Assembly (NCBI GenBank): GCA_963966185.1
Contig: CAWZYM010000201.1
Location: 1-64,000, forward strand
DNA: 64,000 nucleotides
Direction of reading: 5' to 3'
Source of the DNA: Rhabditoides inermis
Lineage: Eukaryota > Nematoda > Chromadorea > Rhabditida > Rhabditidae
Positions 1 to 11,947 of the stretch are shown one piece after another. The translations under genes were made by a program, and so were the position numbers. How positions within the stretch are numbered: position 1 is the first letter of the stretch; each line of letters starts with the position of its first letter. The notes below the pieces were generated by a model that made no database searches, was not told where the DNA came from, and saw only the letters and a program-made list of their open reading frames with translations.

Positions 1-1
1 G

Positions 2-971
2 GCCCTGTTTTGATGTAGCGTTTTCACACCACTGTGGGGACGCATGATGTTTAACATTGTAAATGCTCTCAAAACCTCTTTCTAGAACTTTGTTACCATA
101 CGGAGTGAAATTCGTTAAATGCTACTCAAAATAAGTGAGCGAAACTTGAGCGAAGATAGAGACTGTGACGGTCAACGCCCCCAGTCGCCAAACTGCGAGA
201 GAGAGAAAGAATAAAGGTGATCAGGGAGTGAGAAAAGTTTCAAATTCCGAACAAAGTCATGAATCTTTTTTAAACTGGGCCTCTCCCGTTGGATCGACAT
301 CGATTGAGTGGATAGTATGCATGTACTTCAGTGCCCTGTTTTGATGTAGCGTTTTCACACCCCTGTGGGGGACGCATGCTGTTTACCAATTGTAAATGAT
401 CTCAAAACCTCTTTCTAGAACTTTGATACCCATACGGAGTGAAATTCGATACATGCTGCTCATGCGAGTGAGCGAAAAAATGAGACTGTGACGGTCAACG
501 CCCAGTCGCCAAACTGCGAGAGAGAGAAAGAATAAAGGTGATCAGGGAGTGAGAAAAGTTTCAAATTCCGAACAAAGTCATGAATCTTTTATAAACTGGG
601 CCTCTCTCGTTGGATCGACATCGATTGAGTGGATAGTATGCATGTACTTCAATGCCCTGTTTTGATGTAGCGTTTTCACACCCCTGTGGGGACGCATGCT
701 GTTTACCATTGTAAATGATCTCAAAAACCTCTTTCTAGAACTTTGTTACCATACGGAGTGAAATTCGATACATGCTGCTCATGCGAGTGAGCGAAAAAAA
801 AGAGACTGCGGCGGTCAACGCCCAGTCGACGAACTGCGAGAGAGAAAGGATAAAGGTGATCAGGGAGTGAGAAAAGTTCCAAATTCCGAACAAAGTCATG
901 AATCTTGTATGAACTGGGCCTCTACCGTTGGATCGACATCGATTGAGTGGATAGTATGCATGCACTTCAGT
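2..971. repeat. Satellite monomers of types B, E and C
   Basis: Three monomers of 331, 321 and 318 bp. Their variants match the B-E-C order seen at 17402-18363 (328, 318 and 316 bp), so each copy here is 2-3 bp too long. The extra bases lie mostly in homopolymers: five C near 178, five G near 367, an extra A in TTTACCAATTG near 389 and an extra C in ATACCCATACGG near 430. The first monomer also has diverged bases at 125-155 (AATAAGTG, ACTTGAGCG). This could be real decay at an array edge or uncorrected read errors. Confidence 0.85.
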
Positions 972-2925
972 GCCCTGTTTTGATATAGCGTTTTCACACC
1001 CCTGTGGGGACGCATGCTGTTTACCATTGTAAATGATCTCAAAAACTCTTTCTAGAACATTGTTACCATACGGACGTGTGAAATTCGATACATGCTGCTC
1101 AAGCAAGTGAGCGAAACTAGAAAAAATGAGACTGTGGCGGTCAACGCCCAGTCGACAAACTGCGAGAGAGAAAGGATAAAGGTGATCAGGGAGTGAGAAA
1201 AGTTTCAAATTCCGAACAAAGTCATGAATCTTTTATAACTGGGCCTCTCCCGTTGGATCGGCATCGATTGAGTGGATAGTATGCATGCACTTCATTGCCC
1301 TGTTTTAATGTAGCGTTTCACACCCCTGTGGGGGACGCATGCTGTTTACCATTGTAAATGATCTCAAAAACGTTTTCTAGAACTTTGTTACTATACGGAG
1401 TGAAATTCGATAAATGCTACTCAAACAAGTGAGCGAAACTAGAAAACACAATGAGACTGTGCCGGTCAACGCCCAGTCGACAAACTGCGAGAGAGAAAAG
1501 ATAAAGGTGATCAGGGAATGAGGAAAAGTTTCAAATTCCGAACAAAGTCATGAATCTTTTATAAACTTGCCCTCTCCCGTTAGATCGACATCGATTGAGT
1601 AGATAGTATGCATGTACTTCAGTGCCCTGTTTTGATGTAGCGTTTTCACACCCCTGTGGGGACGCATGCTGTTTACCATTGTAAATGATCTCAAAACCTC
1701 TTTCTAGAACTTTGCTACTATACGGAGTGAAACTCGATAAATGCTACTCAAACAAGTGAGCGAAACTAGAAAACAAAATGAGACTGTGGCGGTCAACGCC
1801 CAGTCGACAAACTGCGAGAGAGAAAGGATAAAGGTGATCAGGGAGTGAGAAAAGTTTTCAAATTCCGAACAAAGTCATGAATCTTTTATAAACTGGGCCT
1901 CTCCCGTTGGATCGACATCGATTGAGTGGATAGTATGCATGCACTTCAGTGCCCTGTTTTGATATAGCGTTTTCACACCCCTGTGGGGACGCATGCTGTT
2001 TACCATTGTAAATGATCTCAAAAACTCTTTCTAGAACATTGTTACCATACGGAGTGAAATTCGATACATGCTGCTCAAGCAAGTGAGCGAAACTAGAAAA
2101 AATGAGACTGTGGCGGTCAACGCCCAGTCGACAAACTGCGAGAGAGAAAGGATAAAGGTGATCAGGGAGTGAGAAAAGTTTCAAATTCCGAACAAAGTCA
2201 TGAATCTTTTATAAACTGGGCCTCTCCCGTTGGATCGGCATCGAATGAGTGGATAGTATGCATGCACTTCATTGCCCTGTTTTAATGTAGCGTTTCACAC
2301 CCCTGTGGGGACGCATGCTGTTTACCATTGTAAATGATCTCAAAAACGTTTTCTAGAACTTTGTTACTATACGGAGTGAAATTCGATAAATGCTACTCAA
2401 ACAAGTGAGCGAAACTAGAAAACACAATGAGACTGTGCCGGTCAACGCCCAGTCGACAAACTGCGAGAGAGAAAAGATAAATGTGATCAGGGAATGAGAA
2501 AAGTTTCAAATTCCGAACAAAGTCATGATTCTTTTATAAACTTGCCCTCTCCCGTTAGATCGACATCGATTGAGTAGATAGTATGCATGTACTTCAGTGC
2601 CCTGTTTTGATGTAGCGTTTTCACACCCCCTGTGGGGACGCATGCTGTTTACCATTGTAAATGATCTCAAAACCTCTTTCTAGAACTTTGCTACTATACG
2701 GAGTGAAACTCGATAAATGCTACTCAAACAAGTGAGCGAAACTAGAAAACAAAATGAGACTGTGGCGGTCAACGCCCAGTCGACAAACTGCGAGAGAGAA
2801 AGGATAAAGGTGATCAGGGAGTGAGAAAAGTTTCAAATTCCGAACAAAGTCATGAATCTTTTTTAAACTGGGCCTCTCCCGTTGGATCGACATCGATTGA
2901 GTGGATAGTATGCATGCACTTCATT
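972..2925. repeat. Trimeric higher-order repeat, ~975 bp, two copies
   Basis: Two successive D-A-A' trimers (972-1950 and 1951-2925). The first member has GTTTTGATATAGCG and GAACATTG. The second has GTTTTAATG, ACGTTTTC and GTGCCGG. The third has GCTACTATACGG, AAACTCGATAAATG and GTGGCGG. The same trimer occurs three times at 18364-21285 with a period of exactly 974 bp. A variant CATGATTC replacing CATGAATC near 2525 is shared with 20886, showing that 1951-2989 and 20312-21349 are direct paralogues. Confidence 0.9.
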
Positions 2926-2989
2926 GCCCTGTTTTAATGTAGCGTTTCACACCCCTGTGGGGACGCATGCTGTTTACCATTGTAAATGA

Positions 2990-3027
2990 CTAGCGCTCCG
3001 GCGCGCTGTCGCGCGCCTCCGCGCTAG
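2990..3027 (-). other. Helitron 3' end with hairpin
   Basis: On the plus strand the parts are CTAGCGC (2990-2996), TCC, GGCGCGC (3000-3006), loop TGTC (3007-3010), GCGCGCC (3011-3017), TCC, GCGCTAG (3021-3027). The inner 7-bp stem ends 10 nt from the element's 3' terminus, the usual spacing for a Helitron terminator hairpin. The outer 7-bp arms pair too and contain the terminal CTAG, which is less usual. The 38 nt are about 80% GC beside AT-rich DNA. In Helitrons this structure is thought to signal the end of strand transfer. Confidence 0.88.
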
Positions 3028-3280
3028 GTCATGAAAATGAGAAGAATAGAAACTCATACAAGTTTTTGTTATGTTCAATAATACTGTTTGTTTACAATTT
3101 CATAACATTTTGAGTGAAACTGATTATTAAAGTTTATATTTCTGAATTTAAATGATCTCGCTTATAAGTACAGTAAGAGATTCCGCACGCTGCCTAACAA
3201 TGTTTTCGAATACATAGATCAATGATAATATTATACGTTTCTTTTTTCTGAACTATACTTTCCTTTGCTCATAATAAAAT
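3028..3280. other. AT-rich Helitron interior without genes
   Basis: About 250 bp of AT-rich unique-looking DNA between the 3' hairpin and the CT-rich tract. I see no repeat, coding frame or known motif in it. Confidence 0.6.
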
Positions 3281-3384
3281 GCTTTCTCATCTCCTCTCAT
3301 TCTATCCCCCTCTCCCTCCTCTCTCTCCCCCCCTCTCTCTCTCTGCTTACTCTTTCTCTCTTCCTCTGCTCTCTCTCTCTCTCT

Positions 3385-3557
<173 letters not shown>

Positions 3558-3672
3558 TCTCTCTTTCTCTCTCTTTCTCTTTCTCGCTTTCTCCTCGTAT
3601 TTCTTTTAGTGTTAATGCTACGAAAACAGAGAGCTTTGCTACTGCGACCTCTCTCCCTCTTTCATTTTCGCA

Positions 3673-3710
<38 letters not shown>

Positions 3711-3924
3711 TTCTGACTCTCTCTATATCTCCCTTCCCTTCTTCATCTAACTCTTCTTCTTTTTTCCCTCTCTTCCTCTTTTTCCTTCTCTCAAGTCTCC
3801 TCTCGCGTTTTTTCTATTGTCAATGCAACGATAACAATACTTCTATTCGCTCTAACACTGCTTTCTCTGTATATATCTATATGTTTCTCTCTAACTTTTT
3901 CTCTCTCCCTCTCTCTCTCTCTCT

Positions 3925-3926
<2 letters not shown>

Positions 3927-3968
<42 letters not shown>
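3927..3968. repeat. (CT)21 microsatellite
   Basis: 42 uninterrupted bases of CT repeat at the right edge of the CT-rich region, following a TAACT interruption. Confidence 0.95.
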
Positions 3969-3971
<3 letters not shown>

Positions 3972-4070
3972 CTTTGTCAATGCATTTTTAGAGATTGAAG
4001 TAAAAATTTTGCTTGGACATGGAGCTTCCGCTGCCGGACAGCGAGATTGTGATGGTTTTTTAACCGGATA

Positions 4071-5110
4071 ATGAAAGCAAAATTGTGAACTATCACAACG
4101 TGGATTACAGCCGAGGACGTAAACTCAACTATCTTCAAAGTTTCATACAAATTAGTTTAGTATTAATCAAGTCATGAACGCGGAACTAATCAAAATCGCA
4201 AAAGAAAAGTTCTTGGCGCGCACATATTTTGATAATTTGACAATATGTTCCTCACACCGTAACCAATAACGCTGAATTCTGCAGGTACGCACTACTTGTT
4301 GAAACAAATTGCCTAATGTATTTACGGAAAACAAAGCGGAGATGTTTCTTAGATGAGACACGTTCTCTGCGAAGAGCTACAAATTCGATTACTTTCATGG
4401 TTTTTCTTTGAAATATAGGCAATGAGTGTAGTTGGAGAGTAATCACGAAGTGTAATGCGTCCTGAAGTAATATGTGAACTTTTTAAAAAGTTTCACGCAA
4501 ATCGGTTCAGTAGAAACGGAGATATGCACGCGGACACACAAGAAAAAGTGCAAAAGTGACCATTCTTGGTGGTATTTCGACCATAAATAGAGGTAATGAA
4601 AGCAAAATTGAAAACTGTCACAAAGTGGACTGCATCAGAAGACGTGAACTCAACTATTTTATGAGTTTCATGCAAACTGGTTCTGTATGAATCGAGTTAT
4701 GACCGCGGAAATACTAAAAATCGCAAAAGTGAGGCGAGAGCGCGCGCGCGGCTCTTGCTAATTTGGCTATATTTTCCTTACACCGTAATCAATGATGATG
4801 AAACTTGCAGGTTAGTGACAGAACTATTTGTTGAAAGTAATTACAGAACAAGAAGCGAAACTGTTTCTTAGGTGAGAAGCTTTTGCAGCGGACAGCACCG
4901 AAATCGGCGAATTTTGAGGTTTTTCTACCAAATATAGGCAATGAGTGTAATTGGAGAGTAATCACAAAGTGGACTGCATCCTGGAGTAATTTGCAAACTT
5001 TCTGCAAAGTTTGACGCAAATCGGTTCGGTAGAAACGGAGTTATGACAGCGGACACACAAGAAAAAGTGCAAAAGTGACCATTTTTGGTGGTTTTTCGAC
5101 CAAATATGGA
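4071..5110. repeat. Helitron internal tandem repeat, ~520 bp, two copies
   Basis: ATGAAAGCAA starts at 4071 and again at 4596 (525 bp apart). AAATATAGGCAATGAGTGTA starts at 4411 and 4930 (519 bp apart). AAGAAAAAGTGCAAAAGTGA occurs in both copies near 4549 and 5060. The copies are clearly related but diverged by many substitutions and small indels, so the duplication is much older than those in the surrounding satellite. No frame stays open across them. Confidence 0.85.
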
Positions 5111-5225
5111 CGTGGAGGAGGAGTTGAGAGGTGCCTGAATTTTGTCGTCGTCCTTGGAAGAGAACACAACTTTTTACCAATTTTGATGTGATTCGGTTGA
5201 GTTTGAAGCTAGTTATGACTCTGGA
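4139..5225. repeat. Five dispersed copies of a 46-bp motif in the Helitron
   Basis: Related 46-bp segments lie at 4139-4184, 4489-4534, 4664-4709, 5008-5053 and 5180-5225. Common features are AGTTTCAYGCAAAT, then GGTT(C/T)(A/G/T)GT, then (G/A)(A/T)TATGA near the end and a final (C/T)GGA. Spacing alternates 350, 175, 344, 172 bp, so each ~520-bp unit holds two. The last copy lies about 40 bp from the 5' terminus, suggesting the interior grew by duplication of subterminal sequence. Confidence 0.75.
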
Positions 5226-5263
5226 ATGACGGACACCATAGGACATTTTAGTAGAAAAGGAGA
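5224..5263 (-). other. Helitron 5' end
   Basis: The minus strand reads TCTCCTTTTCTACTAAAA from 5263 downward: a 5'-TC start followed by a pyrimidine-rich and then AT-rich stretch, as expected for a Helitron left terminus. It abuts satellite base 5264 with no repeat. The sequence just inside (to 5180) resembles a motif repeated through the element's interior. Confidence 0.8.
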
Positions 5264-5524
5264 TCTCAAAAACGTTTTCTAGAACTTTGTTACTATACGG
5301 AGTGAAATTCGATAAATGCTACTCAAACAAGTGAGCGAAACTAGAAAACAAAATGAGACTGTGCCGGTAAACGCCCAGTCGACAAACTGCGAGAGAGAAA
5401 AGATAAAGGTGATCAGGGAATGAGAAAAATTTCAAATTCCGAACAAAGTCATGAATCTTTTATAAACTGGGCCTCTCCCGTTAGATCGACATCGATTGAG
5501 TGGATAGTTTGCATGTACTTCAGT

Positions 5525-7136
5525 GCCCTGTTTTGATGTAGCGTTTTCACACCACTGTGGGGACGCATGATGTTTACCATTGTAAATGATCTCAAAACCT
5601 CTTTCTAGAACTTTGCTACTATACGGAGTGAAATTCGATAAATGCTACTCAAACAAGTGAGCGAAACTAGAAAACAAAATGAAACTGTGGCGGTCAACGC
5701 CCAGTCGCCAAACTGCGAGAGAGAGAAAGGATAAAGGTGATCAGGGAGTGAGAAAAGTTTCAAATTCCGAACAAAGTCATGAATCTTTTTTAAACTGGGC
5801 CTCTCCCGTTGGATCGACATCGATTGAGTGGATAGTATGCATGCACTTCAATGCCCTGTTTTAATGTAGCGTTTCACACCCCTGTGGGGACGCATGCTGT
5901 TTACCATCGTAAATGATCTCAAAAACGTTTTCTAGAACTTTGTTACTATACGGAGTGAAATTCGATAAATGCTACTCAAACAAGTGAGCGAAACTAGAAA
6001 ACAAATGAGACTGTGCCGGTCAACGCCCAGTCGACAAACTGCGAGAGAGAAAAGATAAAGGTGATCAGGGAATGAGAAAAGTTTCAAATTCCGAACAAAG
6101 TCATGAATCTTTTATAAACTTGGCCTCTCCCGTTAGATCAACATCGATTGAGTGGATAGTATGCATGTACTTCAGTGCCCTGTTTTGATGTAGCGTTTTC
6201 ACACCCCTGTGGGGACGCATGCTGTTTACCATTGTAAATGATCTCAAAACCTCTTTCTAGAACTTTGTTAACATACGGAGTGAAATTCGATACATGCTGC
6301 TCATGCGAGTGAGCGAAAAAAAGAGACTGCGGCGGTCAACGCCCAGTCGACGAACTGCGAGAGAGAAAGGATAAAGGTGATCAGGGAGTGAGAAAAGTTT
6401 CAAATTTCGAACAAAGTCATGAATCTTTTATAAACTGGGCCTCTCCCGTTGGATCGACATCGATTGAGTGGATAGTATGCATGCACTTCAGTGCCCTGTT
6501 TTGATGTAGCGTTTTCACACCCCTGTGGGGACGCACGATGTTTAACATTGTAAATGCTCTCAAAACCTCTTTCTAGAACTTTGTTACCATACGGAGTGAA
6601 ATTCGATAAATGCTACTCAAACAAGTGAGCGAAACTAGAAAACAAAATGAGACTGTGACGGTCAACGCCCAGTCGCCAAACTGCAAGAGAGAGAAAGGAT
6701 AAAGGTGATCAGGGAGTGAGAAAAGTTTCAAATTCCGAACAAAGTCATGAATCTTTTTTAAACTGGGCCTCTCCCGTTGGATCGACATCGATTGAGTGGA
6801 TAGTATGCATGTACTTCAGTGCCCTGTTTTGATGTAGCGTTTTCACACCCCTGTGGGGACGCATGCTGTTTACCATTGTAAATGATCTCAAAACTTCTTT
6901 CTAGAACTTTGTTACCATACGGAGTGAAATTCGATATATGCTGCTCATGCGAGTGAGCGAAAAAAAGAGACTGCGGCGGTCAACGCCCAGTCGACGAACT
7001 GCGAGAGAGAAAGGATAAAGGTGATCAGGGAGTGAGAAAAGTTCCAAATTCCGAACAAAGTCATGAATCTTTTATAAACTGGGCCTCTCCCGTTGGATCG
7101 ACATCGATTGAGTGGATAGTATGCATGCACTTCAGT
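5525..7136. repeat. Satellite block B'-A-C-B-C
   Basis: Monomers at 5525 (328 bp), 5853 (324), 6177 (316), 6493 (328) and 6821 (316). Private variants (CACACCACTGTGG at 5550, ATAGTTTGCATG near 5506, ACCATCGTAAATG near 5905, GTTAACATACGG near 6267, GACGCACGATG near 6530) recur at a constant 16,410-bp offset in 21935-23230, so the two blocks are paralogous. The match ends near 6805, where the next monomer is of a different type. Confidence 0.88.
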
Positions 7137-7771
7137 GCCCTGTTTTGATGTAGCGTTTTCACACCCCTGTGGGGACGCATGCTGTTTACCATTGTAAATG
7201 ATCTCAAAAACTCTTTCTAGAACATTGTTACCATACGGAGTGAAATTCGATACATGCTGCTCAAGCAAGTGAGCGAAACTAGAAAAAAATGAGACTGTGG
7301 CGGTCAACGCCCAGTCGACAAACTGCGAGAGAGAAAGGATAAGGGTGATCAGGGAGTGAGAAAAGTTTCAAATTCCGAACAAAGTCATGAATCTTTTATA
7401 AACTGGGCCTCTCCCGTTGGATCGACATCGATTGAGTGGATAGTATGCCCCTGTTTTGATGTAGCGTTTTCACACCCCTGTGGGGACGCATGCTGTTTAC
7501 CATTGTAAATGATCTCAAAAACTCTTTCTAGAACATTGTTACCATACGGAGTGAAATTCGATACATGCTGCTCAAGCAAGTGAGCGAAACTAGAAAAAAA
7601 TGAGACTGTGGCGGTCAACGCCCAGTCGACAAACTGCGAGAGAGAAAGGATAAGGGTGATCAGGGAGTGAGAAAAGTTTCAAATTCCGAACAAAGTCATG
7701 AATCTTTTATAAACTGGGCCTCTCCCGTTGGATCGACATCAATTGAGTGGATAGTATGCATGCACTTCAGT
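7137..7771. repeat. D-short and D monomer pair
   Basis: 7137-7446 (310 bp) lacks 13 bp at its end: ATGCACTTCAGTG is missing, giving TAGTATGCCCCTG at 7441. 7447-7771 is 325 bp, with GGATAAGGGTG and CATCAATTGAG. This pair is the signature of a block found again at 11948, 24833, 29333, 36061, 38952, 40233 and 46666. Confidence 0.88.
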
Positions 7772-9051
7772 GCCCTGTTTTGATGTAGCGTTTTCACACC
7801 CCTGTGGGGACGCATGCTGTTTACCATTGTAAATGATCTCAAAACCTCTTTCTAGAACATTGTTACCAAACGGAGTGAAATTCGATACATGCTGCTCATG
7901 CGAGTGAGCGAAAAAAAGAGACTGCGGCGGTCAACGCCCAGTCGACGAACTGCGAGAGAGAAAGGATAAAGGTGATCAGGGAGTGAGAAAAGTTCCAAAT
8001 TCCGAACAAAGTCATGAATCTTTTATAAACTGGGCCTCTCCCGTTGGATCGACATCGATTGAGTGGATAGTATGCATGCACTTCAGTGCCCTGTTTTGAT
8101 ATAGCGTTTTCACACCCCTGTGGGGACGCATGCTGTTTACCATTGTAAATGATCTCAAAAACTCTTTCTAGAACATTGTTACCATACGGAGTGAAATTCG
8201 ATACATGCTGCTCAAGCAAGTGAGCGAAACTAGAAAAAAAAGAGACTGTGGCGGTCAACGTCCAGTCGACAAACTGCGAGAGAGAAAAGATAAAGGTGAT
8301 CAGGGAATGAGAAAAGTTTCAAATTCCGAACAAAGTCATGAATCTTTTATAAACTCGGCCTCTCCCGTTGGATCGACATCGATTGAGTGGATAGTATGCA
8401 TGCACTTCAGTGCCCTGTTTTGATGTAGCGTTTTCACACCCCTGTGGGGACGCATGCTGTTTACCATTGTAAATGATCTCAAAACCTCTTTCTAGAACAT
8501 TGTTACCAAACGGAGTGAAATTCGATACATGCTGCTCATGCGAGTGAGCGAAAAAAAGAGACTGCGGCGGTCAACGCCCAGTCGACGAACTGCGAGAGAG
8601 AAAGGATAAAGGTGATCAGGGAGTGAGAAAAGTTCCAAATTCCGAACAAAGTCATGAATCTTTTATAAACTGGGCCTCTCCCGTTGGATCGACATCGATT
8701 GAGTGGATAGTATGCATGCACTTCAGTGCCCTGTTTTGATATAGCGTTTTCACACCCCTGTGGGGACGCATGCTGTTTACCATTGTAAATGATCTCAAAA
8801 ACTCTTTCTAGAACATTGTTACCATACGGAGTGAAATTCGATACATGCTGCTCAAGCAAGTGAGCGAAACTAGAAAAAAAAGAGACTGTGGCGGTCAACG
8901 TCCAGTCGACAAACTGCGAGAGAGAAAAGATAAAGGTGATCAGGGAATGAGAAAAGTTTCAAATTCCGAACAAAGTCATGAATCTTTTATAAACTCGGCC
9001 TCTCCCGTTGGATCGACATCGATTGAGTGGATAGTATGCATGCACTTCAGT
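7772..9051. repeat. Tandem C-D dimer, 640 bp, two copies
   Basis: 7772-8411 and 8412-9051 are nearly identical C-D dimers (316 + 324 bp). Both C copies have ACCAAACGG instead of ACCATACGG. Both D copies have GTTTTGATATAG, an eight-A run before GAGACTG, CGTCCAG and AACTCGGCC. An in-register duplication of two monomers explains it. Confidence 0.9.
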
Positions 9052-9697
9052 GCCCTGTTTTGATGTAGCGTTTTCACACCCCTGTGGGGACGCATGATGT
9101 TTAACATTGTAAATGCTCTCAAAACCTCTTTCTAGAACTTTGTTACCATACGGAGTGAAATTCGATAAATGCTACTCAAACAAGTGAGCGAAACTAGAAA
9201 ACAAAATGAGACTGTGACGGTCAACGCCCAGTCGCCAAACTGCGAGAGAGAGAAAGAATAAAGGTGATCAGGGAGTGAGAAAAGTTTCAAATTCCGAACA
9301 AAGTCATGAATCTTTTTTAAACTGGGCCTCTCCCGTTGGATCGACATCGATTGAGTGGATAGTATGCATGTACTTCAGTGCCCTGTTTTGATGTAGCGTT
9401 TTCACACCCCTGTGGGGACGCATGCTGTTTACCATTGTAAATGATCTCAAAACCTCTTTCTAGAACTTTGATACCATACGGAGTGAAATTCGATACATGC
9501 TGCTCATGCGAGTGAGCGAAAAAATGAGACTGTGACGGTCAACGCCCAGTCGCCAAACTGCGAGAGAGAGAAAGAATAAAGGTGATCAGGGAGTGAGAAA
9601 AGTTTCAAATTCCGAACAAAGTCATGAATCTTTTATAAACTGGGCCTCTCCCGTTGGATCGACATCGATTGAGTGGATAGTATGCATGCACTTCAGT
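8412..9697. repeat. Single copy of the C-D-B-E tetramer
   Basis: Monomers at 8412 (316), 8728 (324), 9052 (328) and 9380 (318) have the order and variants of the tetramer that is amplified at 12907-18047. Its first two members overlap the second C-D dimer described just upstream. It is a likely relative of the unit that was later expanded. Confidence 0.85.
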
Positions 9698-11947
9698 GCC
9701 CTGTTTTGATGTAGCGTTTTCACACCCCTGTGGGGACGCACGATGTTTAACATTGTAAATGCTCTCAAAACCTCTTTCTAGAACTTTGTTACCATACGGA
9801 GTGAAATTCGATAAATGCTACTCAAACAAGTGAGCGAAACTAGAAAACAAAATGAGACTGTGACGGTCAACGCCCAGTCGCCAAACTGCAAGAGAGAGAA
9901 AGGATAAAGGTGATCAGGGAGTGAGAAAAGTTTCAAATTCCGAACAAAGTCATGAATCTTTTTTAAACTGGGCCTCTCCCGTTGGATCGACATCGATTGA
10001 GTGGATAGTATGCATGCACTTCAATGCCCTGTTTTAATGTAGCGTTTCACACCCCTGTGGGGACGCATGCTGTTTACCATTGTAAATGATCTCAAAAACG
10101 TTTTCTAGAACTTTGTTACTATACGGAGTGAAATTCGATAAATGCTACTCAAACAAGTGAGCGAAACTAGAAAACAAAATGAGACTGTGCCGGTCAACGC
10201 CCAGTCGACAAACTGCGAGAGAGAAGAGATAAAGGTGATCAGGGAATAAGAAAAGTTTCAAATTCCGAACAATGTCATGAATCTTTTATAAACTTGGCCT
10301 CTCCCGTTAGATCGACATCGATTGAGTGGATAGTATGCATGTACTTCAGTGCCCTGTTTTGATGTAGCGTTTTCACACCCCTGTGGGGACGCATGCTGTT
10401 TACCATTGTAAATGATCTCAAAACTTCTTTCTAGAACTTTGTTACCATACGGAGTGAAATTCGATATATGCTGCTCATGCGAGTGAGCGAAAAAAAGAGA
10501 CTGTGACGGTCAACGCCCAGTCGCCAAACTGCAAGAGAGAGAAAGGATAAAGGTGATCAGGGAGTGAGAAAAGTTTCAAATTCCGAACAAAGTCATGAAT
10601 CTTTTTTAAACTGGGCCTCTCCCGTTGGATCGACATCGATTGAGTGGATAGTATGCATGCACTTCAATGCCCTGTTTTAATGTAGCGTTTCACACCCCTG
10701 TGGGGACGCATGCTGTTTACCATTGTAAATGATCTCAAAAACGTTTTCTAGAACTTTGTTACTATACGGAGTGAAATTCGATAAATGCTACTCAAACAAG
10801 TGAGCGAAACTAGAAAACAAAATGAGACTGTGCCGGTCAACGCCCAGTCGACAAACTGCGAGAGAGAAGAGATAAAGGTGATCAGGGAATAAGAAAAGTT
10901 TCAAATTCCGAACAATGTCATGAATCTTTTATAAACTTGGCCTCTCCCGTTAGATCGACATCGATTGAGTGGATAGTATGCATGTACTTCAGTGCCCTGT
11001 TTTGATGTAGCGTTTTCACACCCCTGTGGGGACGCATGCTGTTTACCATTGTAAATGATCTCAAAACTTCTTTCTAGAACTTTGTTACCATACGGAGTGA
11101 AATTCGATATATGCTGCTCATGCGAGTGAGCGAAAAAAAGAGACTGCGGCGGTCAACGCCCAGTCGACGAACTGCGAGAGAGAAAGGATAAAGGTGATCA
11201 GGGAGTGAGAAAAGTTCCAAATTCCGAACAAAGTCATGAATCTTTTATAAACTGGGCCTCTCCCGTTGGATCGACATCGATTGAGTGGATAGTATGCATG
11301 CACTTCAGTGCCCTGTTTTGATGTAGCGTTTTCACACCCTGTGGGGACGCATGCTGTTTACCATTGTAAATGATCTCAAAAACTCTTTCTAGAACATTGT
11401 TACCATACGGAGTGAAATTCGATACATGCTGCTCAAGCAAGTGAGCGAAACTAGAAAAAATGAGACTGTGGCGGTCAACGCCCAGTCGACAAACTGCGAG
11501 AGAGAAAGGATAAAGGTGATCAGGGAGTGAGAAAAGTTTCAAATTCCGAACAAAGTCATGAATCTTTTATAAACTGGGCCTCTCTCGTTGGATCGACATC
11601 GATTGAGTGGATAGTATGCATGTACTTCAATGCCCTGTTTTGATGTAGCGTTTTCACACCCCTGTGGGGACGCATGTTGTTTACCATTGTAAATGATCTC
11701 AAAACCTGTTTCTAGAACTTTGTTACCATACGGAGTGAAATTCGATACATGCTGCTCATGCGAGTGAGCGAAAAAAAGAGACTGCGGCGGTCAACGCCCA
11801 GTCGACGAACTGCGAGAGAGAAAGGATAAAGGTGATCAGGGAGTGAGAAAAGTTACAAATTCCGAACAAAGTCATGAATCTTTTATAAACTGGGCCTCTC
11901 CCGTTGGATCGACATCGATTGAGTGGATAGTATGCATGCACTTCAGT
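9698..11947. repeat. Satellite block B-A-chimera-A-C-D-C
   Basis: Monomers at 9698, 10026, 10351, 10669, 10994, 11310 and 11632. 10026-10668 and 10669-11309 are repeated dimers. 10351-10668 is a chimera: a C front (GATATATGCTGCTCATGCG) followed by a B rear (GTGACGG, CGCCAAACTGCAAG, TTTTTTAAAC). The rest corresponds to 22903-24509 with one dimer fewer there. 11310 carries CACACCCTGTGG, one CC shorter than usual, shared with 23872 and 38630. Confidence 0.87.

Larger units (their letters stand above)
1..2989. repeat. Satellite array, left segment
   Basis: Ten head-to-tail copies of the ~320-bp satellite monomer start at 2, 333, 654, 972, 1297, 1624, 1951, 2274, 2599 and 2926. Each carries the same ordered landmarks: GCCCTGTTTT at the start, the palindrome CCCCTGTGGGG near position 28, TTTCTAGAAC near 80, GTCAACG near 155, a GAGAGAGA-rich stretch near 185, and CCGTT(G/A)GATCGACATC near 270. 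The segment ends inside the tenth monomer, where a mobile element is inserted. No gene is visible. This part has more single-base indels than the rest of the array. Confidence 0.97.

Noticed and set aside
4167..5246. Overlapping minus-strand frames of 60-94 codons inside the Helitron
   Set aside because: They occur in several frames over the diverged 520-bp repeat, are not preserved between the two repeat copies, and show no Rep HUH or helicase motif.
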